From assembly GCA_016793565.1 (NCBI GenBank), contig JAEUMA010000184.1, positions 1 through 7,059 of the forward strand: a DNA stretch of 7,059 nt, read 5' to 3'. Shown here in pieces: positions 1 through 6,743 of this stretch. The translations under genes and the position numbers were made by a program. The notes below the pieces were generated by a model. It worked only from the letters and a program-made list of their open reading frames with translations. It searched no databases and was not told the DNA's origin. Positions within the stretch are counted from its first letter, which is position 1. Every line of letters starts with the position of its first letter. The stretch comes from Rhizobiaceae bacterium. Its GTDB lineage: Bacteria > Pseudomonadota > Alphaproteobacteria > Rhizobiales > Rhizobiaceae.

Positions 1-1037
1 AGTTCGCCTTCGTCCAGCGGGGCGAAATGGGCTTCGACGTCCGCATCGGACACGTCGTCGAGGCTGTCGGGACGCCATCGCGGCTTGTCGCCCTTGTCGA
101 CGAGCGCGCAGCGGATGCCTTCATATAGATCGTGGCCATCCAGCATGCGCCGCAGGATGCGATATTCCATGCGCATGCAGTCGTCCATCGAACGCCGCGA
201 ACCGCGCGTGATCGACTGGAAGGTCACGGCAAGGCTGGTCGGCGACTTGGTCGCGACGGTTGCGAGCGTCTGCTCCGCGAACGCATCGCCGTCGGTGGCG
301 GATCGCCGAAGGCTTTCCATGACGGCGCTCAGCGTCGGCTTCGAGAAATGCCGGCCGATCGCCCGCAGCACCTCCGGCTCCGTCTCGCGGCGCGCGGGCG
401 AAAACACCTCGCGCAGGGCGGCTTCCGGTTCGTCCATCGCCGCCATGCGCTCCAGCAACCCGGGCAGAAGCTCGGCCTTGGTCGTGTGGGTGGCGATGCC
501 TGACCAAAGGGCGTCGCCGTAGCGGATGCGCGCGCCGGTCAGTCCCAGATACATTCCGAAGCTCTCGCCGAGATCGGGTAGAAGGTGGCTGCCGCCGACA
601 TCGGGGAAGAAGCCGATGCCGACTTCCGGCATGGCGAATTGGGCATTCTCTGTCATGACCCGGTGCGACCCATGGCAAGAGATGCCGACGCCTCCCCCCA
701 TGACGATACCGTCGATCAGCGAAACGTAGGGCTTGGAAAAGCGGGATATGTGCGCGTTCAGCCGATACTCGTCGGCAAAGAACTGAAACGCGGGCGCACC
801 GGTCTGCCGGGCGCGATAGACGTCCATGATGTCGCCGCCGGCACAGAACGCCCTGCCCTCGGCCTTCAGCACGACGGTGGCGACGTTGGGGTCGGCTTCC
901 CACTCGCTCAAGGCCAGCGCCAGCGCCTTCACCATGCGATGCGTGAGCGCGTTCAGCGCCTTGGGCCGCGTCAGGGTTACGATGCCCAGGGCGCCAGCCC
1001 TTTCGAACCTTATTTCGTCGCCGCCGCCGAAATCCAT
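1..1037 (-). CDS. 3-hydroxyisobutyryl-CoA hydrolase-type crotonase (enoyl-CoA hydratase/isomerase family), C-terminus cut by window edge
   Basis: Cytosolic crotonase-fold enzyme, most likely releasing 3-hydroxyisobutyrate from its CoA ester in valine degradation. Reading the minus strand gives 345 codons plus two bases, with no stop before the edge. The family is usually about 350 residues in bacteria, so only a few residues should be missing. Visible motifs are the oxyanion/CoA segment AFCAGGD (63-69), the glycine-rich turn MGGGVG (113-118), and MPEVGIGFFPDVGG (136-149). The last holds Glu138 and Asp146, matching the acidic residues of the human hydrolase active site (Glu169, Asp177). The FFADEYRLN segment (86-94) is also typical of hydrolases rather than plain hydratases. 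ATG at 1037 is the only ATG, GTG or TTG between the upstream in-frame stop (about 1096) and the protein body; GGGAG lies 12 nt upstream. Family assignment is strong. Substrate is inferred, since an enoyl-CoA hydratase with other specificity remains possible. Confidence 0.9.
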   Translation of the reverse strand, partial: MDFGGGDEIRFERAGALGIVTLTRPKALNALTHRMVKALALALSEWEADPNVATVVLKAEGRAFCAGGDIMDVYRARQTGAPAFQFFADEYRLNAHISRFSKPYVSLIDGIVMGGGVGISCHGSHRVMTENAQFAMPEVGIGFFPDVGGSHLLPDLGESFGMYLGLTGARIRYGDALWSGIATHTTKAELLPGLLERMAAMDEPEAALREVFSPARRETEPEVLRAIGRHFSKPTLSAVMESLRRSATDGDAFAEQTLATVATKSPTSLAVTFQSITRGSRRSMDDCMRMEYRILRRMLDGHDLYEGIRCALVDKGDKPRWRPDSLDDVSDADVEAHFAPLDEGE

Positions 1038-1094
1038 CTGCGCCGAAATCTCCCGCCCCTGGAATCCAAACCGGCCTGCGCCGGGAGTGAAGTG

Positions 1095-1291
1095 CTAGAG
1101 CGGTTTACCGTCAGATGGAAGCCGTTCTGTTTCTCCGATGGCGCGGCGATCCGCCAAGAGAGACGCGACCGTCGATGTGGTGCATCGGCCGAGCGGCTCG
1201 ACGCAGCGGAAGCCCGCTAACGGGAAACCCTGCGGGCCGGGTGCATTTGGCCCCCGGCAGAACGTTTCCAGCTGACGGTAACCCGCTCTAG
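1095..1291. repeat. RIME-like palindromic intergenic element with long imperfect inverted ends
   Basis: The 26-base ends 1095-1120 and 1266-1291 are inverted copies with two mismatches, and both begin with CTAGAGCGG on their own strand. After a one-base offset the match continues through CGTTCTG (1123-1129) and its complement (1258-1264), giving about 33 paired bases. The interior has further small inverted pairs: CGTCGA/TCGACG (1170-1175 and 1198-1203) and GCCGGG/CCCGGC (1236-1241 and 1253-1258). CTAG sits at both extreme ends and could be a 4-bp target duplication or part of the element. No transposase is encoded. A 72-codon frame on the minus strand (1095-1313) lies almost wholly inside and looks like a by-product. 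The architecture resembles Rhizobium-specific intergenic mosaic elements (RIME). Family identity is inferred from this and from general recall, not from a search. Confidence 0.7.
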
Positions 1292-1301
1292 GCGCGCGTC
1301 C

Positions 1302-1374
1302 GCATGCCGTCAACCATCACAGGCTGTGTGCCGCGCGTCCCACCGGATCCGTGGTGCGCGCCGTCACGGCATGC
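1302..1374. repeat. 9-bp perfect inverted repeat in the hemB leader
   Basis: GCATGCCGT (1302-1310) and ACGGCATGC (1366-1374) are exact inverted copies separated by 55 bases. The spacer includes the 8-base palindrome CGGATCCG (about 1344-1351). A competing pairing exists between GGCGCGC (1291-1297) and GCGCGCC (1356-1362); it crosses the first, so both cannot form as simple nested stems. The repeat lies 30 bases upstream of the hemB start and directly after the palindromic element. It could be an operator, an mRNA leader structure, or a leftover of a second mosaic repeat. I see no Irr-type ICE box (TTTAGAA-N3-TTCTAAA) here and no convincing promoter hexamers. Confidence 0.4.
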
Positions 1375-1391
1375 TAAAGGCGGCGCGAAAC

Positions 1392-1397
1392 GGAGAG
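1392..1397 (+). promoter_or_regulatory. Ribosome binding site that fixes the hemB start
   Basis: GGAGAG lies six bases before ATG 1404. The same frame also has ATG codons at 1326 and 1371, but neither has a purine-rich site in front, and the extra 26 residues (MCRASHRIRG...) do not look like HemB. This decides for 1404. Confidence 0.65.
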
Positions 1398-1403
1398 CGC
1401 GCC

Positions 1404-2435
<1,032 letters not shown>

Positions 2436-2447
2436 GGGGTACCCGAG

Positions 2448-4112
2448 ATGACGATGTACTGGAGCCGCAAGGCGCTGCGGTCGTTCTCGCCGTTCGGGCT
2501 GCTGCTCGGCACGCTCTTTTTCGCAGCGTCTCTGACGCCTAGCCTCATTCCGCGCGAAACGCTGATCCAGGGCCTGCTGTCCGGATTGAGCTTTTCGATC
2601 GGCTACGGCATCGGCGTGCTCGGCAAGATGATCTGGGAATATCTGCAACTGCCGCAGCCGGAATGGCGCTGGTTCCGGCTGGCGAGCATCGTGGCCGTGG
2701 TCATATCCGCCGCCATCGCGCTGATTTCGCTGTGGAAGGCCTCCGGCTGGCAGGATTCGATCCGCGCGCTGATGGGCATGCAACCGGTGGATTCGGTCCG
2801 CCCGATCCAGGTCGCGCTGATCACCATTGTCGTGTTCGTGCTGCTGGTGCTGATCGCGCGGCTCTTTGCGCTGATCTTCCGCGTGGTGGCGAGCCGACTG
2901 CGCCGCTACGTGCCGCCGCGTGTCGCCGGCTTCATCGGCGGCGCGCTCACCATCGTCCTGTTCTGGACAGTCGTGGACGGCCTGCTGCTGCGCTACGCGC
3001 TGCGCGTGATGGATTCGTCCTTCGAGCGTGTCGACGCCATGATCGACGCCGATATAGCGCCGCCTTCCGATCCGATGAAGACCGGCAGCGCGGCGTCGCT
3101 GGTAGACTGGGAAGGCATCGGCCGCCAGGGACGCGACTACGTCGTCTCGGGCCCGTCACAGGCCGCCATCGCGGAAATCGCCGGAGAACCGGCGAAGGAG
3201 CCCTTGCGCGTCTATGTTGGACTGAATTCCGCCGACACGGCGGAGGCCCGCGCCAAGCTGGCGCTGGACGAACTGATCCGCGTCGGCGGCTTCGACCGCT
3301 CGGTACTGGTTATGGTCACGCCGACCGGCACAGGCTGGGTCGATCCCGCTGCGATCGACCCGGTCGAATTCCTGCACCACGGCGACATCGCCAGCATAGC
3401 GATCCAATATTCCTACCTGCCGAGCTGGCTTTCGCTGCTGGTGCAGCCGGGCTACGGCTCGGAGGCGTCGCGTGCCCTATTTGCAGAGGTCTACGGCTAC
3501 TGGACCAAGCTGCCCAAGGACCACCGGCCGAAACTCTATCTCTTCGGCCTCAGCCTCGGCGCCATGAACTCCGACCTGTCGCACGACCTCTTCGACGTCA
3601 TCGCTGATCCCTACCAGGGCGCACTGTGGAGCGGTGCGCCTTTCACCAGCCGGACATGGCGCGATGCCACGGATGGACGCGTGCCCGGCTCTCCGGCCTG
3701 GCTGCCGCGCTTCCGAGACGGCTCCGTCATCCGTTTCACAGGACAGAAGAACTCCCTTGGTCTCGACGGCGCACCGTGGGGACCGATGCGCATCGTGTTC
3801 CTGCAATATGCCAGCGACGCCATTACCTTCTTCAGCACGAACTACGCCTTCTGGACGCCGGAATGGATGATCGGCGAGCGCGGACCGGACGTCTCACCCG
3901 ACTTCCGCTGGATTCCGATCGTCACCTTCCTGCAGCTGGGCATCGACCTGATCACCGCGACCACGACGCCGATGGGCTACGGCCACGTCTATGCGCCGGA
4001 GCACTATGTCGATTCCTGGATAGCGGTGACCGACCCCCAGGGCTGGACGCCGGAGGCCGTCGAGAAGCTCAAGGCGCATTTCATCGGAATGCGCAAGGAC
4101 CCGCACAGCTGA
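2448..4112 (+). CDS. Membrane-anchored alpha/beta-hydrolase (Abhydrolase_9-like family), substrate unknown
   Basis: 554 residues in two parts. The N-terminal third is an integral membrane region with about five hydrophobic helices (roughly 15-35, 39-63, 78-96, 119-147, 160-183). A soluble region follows from about 187 and carries hydrolase features: the nucleophile elbow LFGLSLGAMNSD (365-376, Ser369), a likely catalytic His in YGHVYAPEHYVDSW (511-524, His513), and acidic candidates such as Asp457 in YASDAITFF. The tail DVSPDFRWIPIVTFLQLGIDL (481-501) fits the family I know as Abhydrolase_9 with its own N-terminal membrane domain. The physiological substrate is not known to me; lipid or ester turnover at the membrane is only a guess. 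GAGGGG (2434-2439) serves as ribosome site and overlaps the hemB stop, eight bases before ATG 2448, so translation may be coupled to hemB. A second ATG at 2454 is possible. Confidence 0.88.
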   Translation: MTMYWSRKALRSFSPFGLLLGTLFFAASLTPSLIPRETLIQGLLSGLSFSIGYGIGVLGKMIWEYLQLPQPEWRWFRLASIVAVVISAAIALISLWKASGWQDSIRALMGMQPVDSVRPIQVALITIVVFVLLVLIARLFALIFRVVASRLRRYVPPRVAGFIGGALTIVLFWTVVDGLLLRYALRVMDSSFERVDAMIDADIAPPSDPMKTGSAASLVDWEGIGRQGRDYVVSGPSQAAIAEIAGEPAKEPLRVYVGLNSADTAEARAKLALDELIRVGGFDRSVLVMVTPTGTGWVDPAAIDPVEFLHHGDIASIAIQYSYLPSWLSLLVQPGYGSEASRALFAEVYGYWTKLPKDHRPKLYLFGLSLGAMNSDLSHDLFDVIADPYQGALWSGAPFTSRTWRDATDGRVPGSPAWLPRFRDGSVIRFTGQKNSLGLDGAPWGPMRIVFLQYASDAITFFSTNYAFWTPEWMIGERGPDVSPDFRWIPIVTFLQLGIDLITATTTPMGYGHVYAPEHYVDSWIAVTDPQGWTPEAVEKLKAHFIGMRKDPHS

Positions 4113-4126
4113 TACGGTGAGGTGCC

Positions 4127-4168
4127 CGGCAGTGTCGGATCATCATCCGCCGCCCTGCCGAACGGCAG
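4127..4168 (+). other. Two mutually exclusive short hairpins before the DUF423 gene
   Basis: CTGCCG at 4155-4160 can pair either with CGGCAG upstream (4127-4132) or with CGGCAG downstream (4163-4168, two-base loop). No T-run follows, so it does not look like an intrinsic terminator. It lies in the 77-base gap between the hydrolase and the next ribosome site. It could stabilise a processed mRNA end, or be chance in GC-rich DNA. Confidence 0.3.
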
Positions 4169-4176
4169 CGGACGAA

Positions 4177-4182
4177 AGGAGG
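4177..4182 (+). promoter_or_regulatory. Strong Shine-Dalgarno site
   Basis: AGGAGG seven bases before ATG 4190 is the best ribosome binding site in the window. It supports both the reality and the start of the short gene that follows. Confidence 0.75.
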
Positions 4183-4189
4183 CGGCTGC

Positions 4190-4549
4190 ATGACCGCTGA
4201 TCGCATATTTGCGGTTCTCGGCGGACTGTTCGGAGCGGCGGGAGTGGCGCTATCGGCCATGGCCGCGCACCGCGGCGGAGCGTTCATCGGCACGGCGGCC
4301 ACCTTCCTGCTCGCCCACGCGCCGGTGCTGCTGGCAATCGGGCTCGTCGCGGCCGGTCGGCCGATGCGGCTCGCGACCGCGCTGCTCGGGCTGGGCGTCG
4401 TGCTGTTCTGCGGCGACCTGCTTGCTCGTGAGTTTCTTGGCGGCCGGCTATTTCCCTTCGCCGCGCCGATCGGCGGCAGCGCCATGATCCTCGGCTGGCT
4501 GGGGATCGCGCTCGCGGCTCTTATGTCCCCGGGTGGGGGCCGGCGCTGA
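4190..4549 (+). CDS. DUF423-family small integral membrane protein
   Basis: 119 residues, about the normal length for DUF423, with four predicted hydrophobic helices (roughly 6-26, 35-55, 60-76, 93-112) and few charged residues. The C-terminal half shows the family pattern: LFCGDLLAREFLGG (72-85) followed by PIGGSAMILGWLGIAL (93-108), matching the usual SGD...TPIGG...GW arrangement. The N-terminal glycine/alanine helix ending AMAAHRGG (23-30) corresponds to the usual GAHAL segment but is divergent, and the loop after it is short. Molecular function of the family is not established. The start is fixed by an AGGAGG site. It lies 77 bases after the hydrolase and may share its transcript. Its stop is only 10 bases from the end of the convergent sthA-type gene. 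Confidence 0.82.
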   Translation: MTADRIFAVLGGLFGAAGVALSAMAAHRGGAFIGTAATFLLAHAPVLLAIGLVAAGRPMRLATALLGLGVVLFCGDLLAREFLGGRLFPFAAPIGGSAMILGWLGIALAALMSPGGGRR

Positions 4550-4570
4550 CGGATAGCGGCTACTCGGCCC
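4537..4570. other. Weak stem spanning both convergent stop codons
   Basis: GGGCCG (4537-4542) and CGGCCC (4565-4570) can pair across a 22-base loop holding the DUF423 stop and the sthA stop. There is no T-run on either side. The two coding regions are 10 bases apart, so any terminator must lie inside one of the genes. This is the only candidate I see and it is poor. Confidence 0.2.
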
Positions 4571-5954
4571 GGCCCATCCTGTTCCAGGCGTCTAGGCCGG
4601 CGATCTTGTAGGCCTCGGCGAGCGTCGGATAGTTGAACGTGTTGTTGACGAAGAAGTCCACGGTTCCGCCGAGATTGATCACGGCCTGCCCGATATGGAT
4701 GAGTTCGGTCGCGCCTTCGCCCAGGATGTGCGCGCCGAGCAGCCGCCGGTTATCCAGCGCGAAGATCAGCTTCAGGAAGCCGGAATTGACGCCCATGATG
4801 TGGCCGCGCGAAGTCTCGCGAAACCGTGCCACGCCGCATTCGTAGGCGATGCCGGCCGCCCTTACTTCCTCCTCGGACATGCCGACCGTGGAGATCTCCG
4901 GCACGGCGTAGATGCCGTAGGGAAAGGTCTCCGGCGGCGGCGGCAGCGGCACGCCGAAGGCGTGGCAGGCAGCCACGCGCCCCTGCTCCATGGATGTGGA
5001 GGCGAGGCTCGGAAAGCCGATCACGTCTCCCGACGCATAGATGTTGGGCACGGCCGTCTGGAACGTTGCGGCGTCGACCTGGATACGGCCCCGCCTGTCC
5101 GATTCTATGCCCAGTTCCTCGAGGCCCATGTCGGAGACGCTGCCCGAACGGCCGGCCGCGTAGAGGACGATGTCGGAGCGCACATTGCGGCCGTCGGCGA
5201 GTAGCACTTCGGCCCAATCGGGTCCGGTACGGACCTCCTTCACCCCCGTGCCAAGACGCATCGAGACGCCACGGTCACGCAGCTCGTGGATGAAATCCTG
5301 CACGATCTCGCGGTCGATGAACTCCAGTATGTGATCGCGGGGCTCTATCAGCGTCACCGGCACGTCGAGCGCGGAGAAGATCGTGGCGTATTCGACGCCG
5401 ATTACACCGGCCCCGATGACGGTCAGCGTTCTCGGCAACCGATCGATCTCCAGGATATCGTCGCTGTCGAAAACGCGCTTACCGTCGAAGGGTACATTGT
5501 CGGGCCGGTGCGGCCGCGTGCCGACCGATATCAGCGCGTTGGCGAACTTCACAGTCTGCCGCTCGCCGCTCTCCATCTCGACGGAAAGCGTGTTGGGATC
5601 TAAGAACCGGGCGAAGGCGCGCACGCTGCGCACGCCGTTGCGCATAAACTGGTGCTGCAGAACCTCCACCTCATGATCGAGCGTCTTGTGCAGCCGCGCG
5701 ATGAGATCGCTCATTGCGATGTCCTGCTTCACGCGATAGCCGCGCCCGTAAAAGCCGCGCTCGCGCCATCCCGAAAGGTTCAGAACCGTCTCACGCAAAG
5801 TCTTCGAAGGGATCGTGCCCGTATGCACGGAAACACCTCCGAGACGGCGGCCCTTGTCGACCACCAGAACGGACTTGCCCAGCTTTGCCGACTGAACCGC
5901 CGCGCGCCTGCCGGAAGGACCGCTGCCGATCACAACCATATCGTATTGCTGCAT
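4560..5954 (-). CDS. sthA: Soluble pyridine nucleotide transhydrogenase (Si-specific NAD(P)+ transhydrogenase)
   Basis: Cytosolic FAD flavoprotein expected to pass hydride between NADPH and NAD+, balancing the two pools. 464 residues, close to E. coli SthA (466). Order: FAD site VVIGSGPSGRRAA (7-19); LGGVSVHTGTIPSKTLRE (38-55); NAD(P) Rossmann motif VIGAGVIGVEYATIF (179-193); second FAD motif YASGDVIGFPSLAS (306-319); dimerisation domain ending IHIGQAV...FVNNTFNYPTLAEAYKIAGL. The two redox cysteines of lipoamide dehydrogenase are both absent (Val41 and Thr45 region), and the His of the His-Glu pair is replaced by the FNYPT sequence, as in SthA. The second Rossmann strand ends in Glu204, which could favour NAD(H) at that site. 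ATG 5954 is preceded by AGGGGG six bases away. The frame stays open a further 237 bases upstream, but that stretch is not SthA-like and would overlap the divergent gene. Confidence 0.92.
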   Translation of the reverse strand: MQQYDMVVIGSGPSGRRAAVQSAKLGKSVLVVDKGRRLGGVSVHTGTIPSKTLRETVLNLSGWRERGFYGRGYRVKQDIAMSDLIARLHKTLDHEVEVLQHQFMRNGVRSVRAFARFLDPNTLSVEMESGERQTVKFANALISVGTRPHRPDNVPFDGKRVFDSDDILEIDRLPRTLTVIGAGVIGVEYATIFSALDVPVTLIEPRDHILEFIDREIVQDFIHELRDRGVSMRLGTGVKEVRTGPDWAEVLLADGRNVRSDIVLYAAGRSGSVSDMGLEELGIESDRRGRIQVDAATFQTAVPNIYASGDVIGFPSLASTSMEQGRVAACHAFGVPLPPPPETFPYGIYAVPEISTVGMSEEEVRAAGIAYECGVARFRETSRGHIMGVNSGFLKLIFALDNRRLLGAHILGEGATELIHIGQAVINLGGTVDFFVNNTFNYPTLAEAYKIAGLDAWNRMGRAE

Positions 5955-6005
5955 CCCCGACCCCCTGACCGGCTCGCCGCGCCCCGGCGATATTGCAGTG
6001 CACAC

Positions 6006-6034
6006 AGGTAACGCGAAATCGGAACCGATGACAA
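6006..6034 (-). promoter_or_regulatory. Weak candidate promoter for sthA
   Basis: In the 184-base divergent gap (5955-6138), the minus strand reads TTGTCA (6034-6029), 17 bases, then TTACCT (6011-6006). The -35 is five of six to consensus; the -10 is poor. No dyad operator stands out in this gap, and for the divergent RDD gene I see only a poor TTGAAT near 6067. Confidence 0.2.
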
Positions 6035-6138
6035 CGGCCCCCTCCTCGGGACGGCGCAGCAACCGCTTGAATTCCGCGCGGCAACACCCATCTGCAACAG
6101 TGGCGCGCCACTTCATGCGTGCGGAAGGATACAGAGCG

Positions 6139-6609
6139 ATGACGACAAGCTTGATAGACGGACAAGTCCTGCCCACCCGGCTCGACGACATCCGCCTTTA
6201 CGACGGTGTACGGACGCGCCGCATCATGGCGTTCCTGATCGATTTCGCTGTCGTCACGCTGCTGACGCTGCCGGTCTATGTGCTCATTCTGTTTCTCGGG
6301 GTTATCACCTTCGGACTCGGCTGGATGCTTTTCGGCGTGACTTGGCCGCTCGTGGCGATCGTCTACATCTGGAATACGCTCGGCGGCCGCCGTCAGGCGA
6401 CGGTCGGTATGAATGCCATGGGCATCCGCCTCGAACGTCTCGACGGGCGGCCGGTCGACGGCCTGCTGGCGGTGGTGCATTCGGTGCTGTTCTGGTCTTT
6501 CAACGCAGTACTGACGCCGTTCATCCTTCTGGTGTCGCTGTTTGCCGATCGCAAGCGCACGCTGCACGACCTGCTTCTTGGCACCGTCGTGGTGCGCACG
6601 GAGCGCTGA
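6139..6609 (+). CDS. RDD-family integral membrane protein
   Basis: 156 residues with about three hydrophobic segments (roughly 29-53, 55-79, 108-136). The family-naming residues are visible: Arg in VRTRRIMAFLIDF (24-36; Arg28, Asp35) and Asp in FADRKRTLHDLLLGTVVV (135-152; Asp144). The middle segment NTLGGRRQATVGMNAMGIRL (79-98) is the usual RDD linker with its small-residue loop after the second helix. RDD proteins are poorly characterised; transport or ion antiport roles have been proposed for some, and nothing here points to a substrate. ATG 6139 is chosen because GGAAGGA (6123-6129) lies nine bases upstream. Starts at 6115 and 5998 are in frame but add a non-hydrophobic, low-quality extension that would overlap the divergent gene's leader. 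A strong terminator follows seven bases after the stop, so it ends its own transcript. Confidence 0.88.
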   Translation: MTTSLIDGQVLPTRLDDIRLYDGVRTRRIMAFLIDFAVVTLLTLPVYVLILFLGVITFGLGWMLFGVTWPLVAIVYIWNTLGGRRQATVGMNAMGIRLERLDGRPVDGLLAVVHSVLFWSFNAVLTPFILLVSLFADRKRTLHDLLLGTVVVRTER

Positions 6610-6616
6610 GCGGCCA

Positions 6617-6654
6617 CGGCGCGCGAACATTAAAATTCGCGCGCCGGCCTTGTT
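6617..6654 (+). terminator. Intrinsic terminator after the RDD gene
   Basis: CGGCGCGCGAA (6617-6627) pairs perfectly over 11 bases with its complement at 6636-6646. The loop CATTAAAA has eight bases, and the stem is followed by GCCTTGTT. The T-tract is short but the stem is very stable. There is no A-run on the left side, so it should act only in the plus direction. It separates the RDD gene from bpt. Confidence 0.75.
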
Positions 6655-6669
6655 CCATCCAATAAGCTG

Positions 6670-6675
6670 TTGACG
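6670..6675 (+). promoter_or_regulatory. Candidate -35 box for bpt
   Basis: TTGACG just after the terminator is a good rhizobial-type -35. The expected -10 position (17-19 bases on) reads AAGGGTAT, which is poor, so the promoter is only suggested. Because the RDD transcript appears to stop at 6654, a promoter in 6655-6739 is nevertheless expected. Confidence 0.3.
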
Positions 6676-6698
6676 TTTCCCGCGCTGCGTCCAAGGGT

Positions 6699-6743
6699 AT
6701 GAGCCAAAGAGGGACTCTTCGGCAAATCAGCCTGGCTCCATGA
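6699..6743 (+). CDS. Possible 14-residue upstream reading frame overlapping the bpt start
   Basis: ATG 6699 opens a frame reading MSQRGTLRQISLAP whose TGA stop (6741-6743) overlaps the bpt start as ATGA. Purines (AAGGG, 6693-6697) are present but only one base from the ATG, too close for a normal ribosome site. It could couple translation to bpt, which has no clear site of its own, or it could be chance. Confidence 0.15.
   Translation: MSQRGTLRQISLAP

Noticed and set aside
121..1220. Several long open frames on both strands (for example 121-903 minus and 585-1220 plus)
   Set aside because: They are arginine-rich or low-complexity shadows of the crotonase gene, whose own frame carries clear family motifs.
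1095..1313. 72-codon frame on the minus strand as a hypothetical gene
   Set aside because: It lies almost entirely within the palindromic element, has no recognisable motif or ribosome site, and is better explained as a by-product of the repeat.
2663..3607. 314-codon plus-strand frame
   Set aside because: It is an out-of-phase shadow of the membrane hydrolase, rich in Arg and Ala from GC-rich codons, with no family resemblance.
4155..4168. Intrinsic terminator after the membrane hydrolase
   Set aside because: The stem is only six bases with a two-base loop, and no T-run follows.
5955..6191. 79-residue N-terminal extension of SthA starting at 6191
   Set aside because: The FAD motif normally lies within the first 15 residues, ATG 5954 has a good ribosome site, and the extension would overlap the RDD gene start.
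5791..6630. 279-codon minus-strand frame across the sthA-RDD gap
   Set aside because: It overlaps both real genes in other frames, is rich in Arg, His and Gln, and shows no motif.
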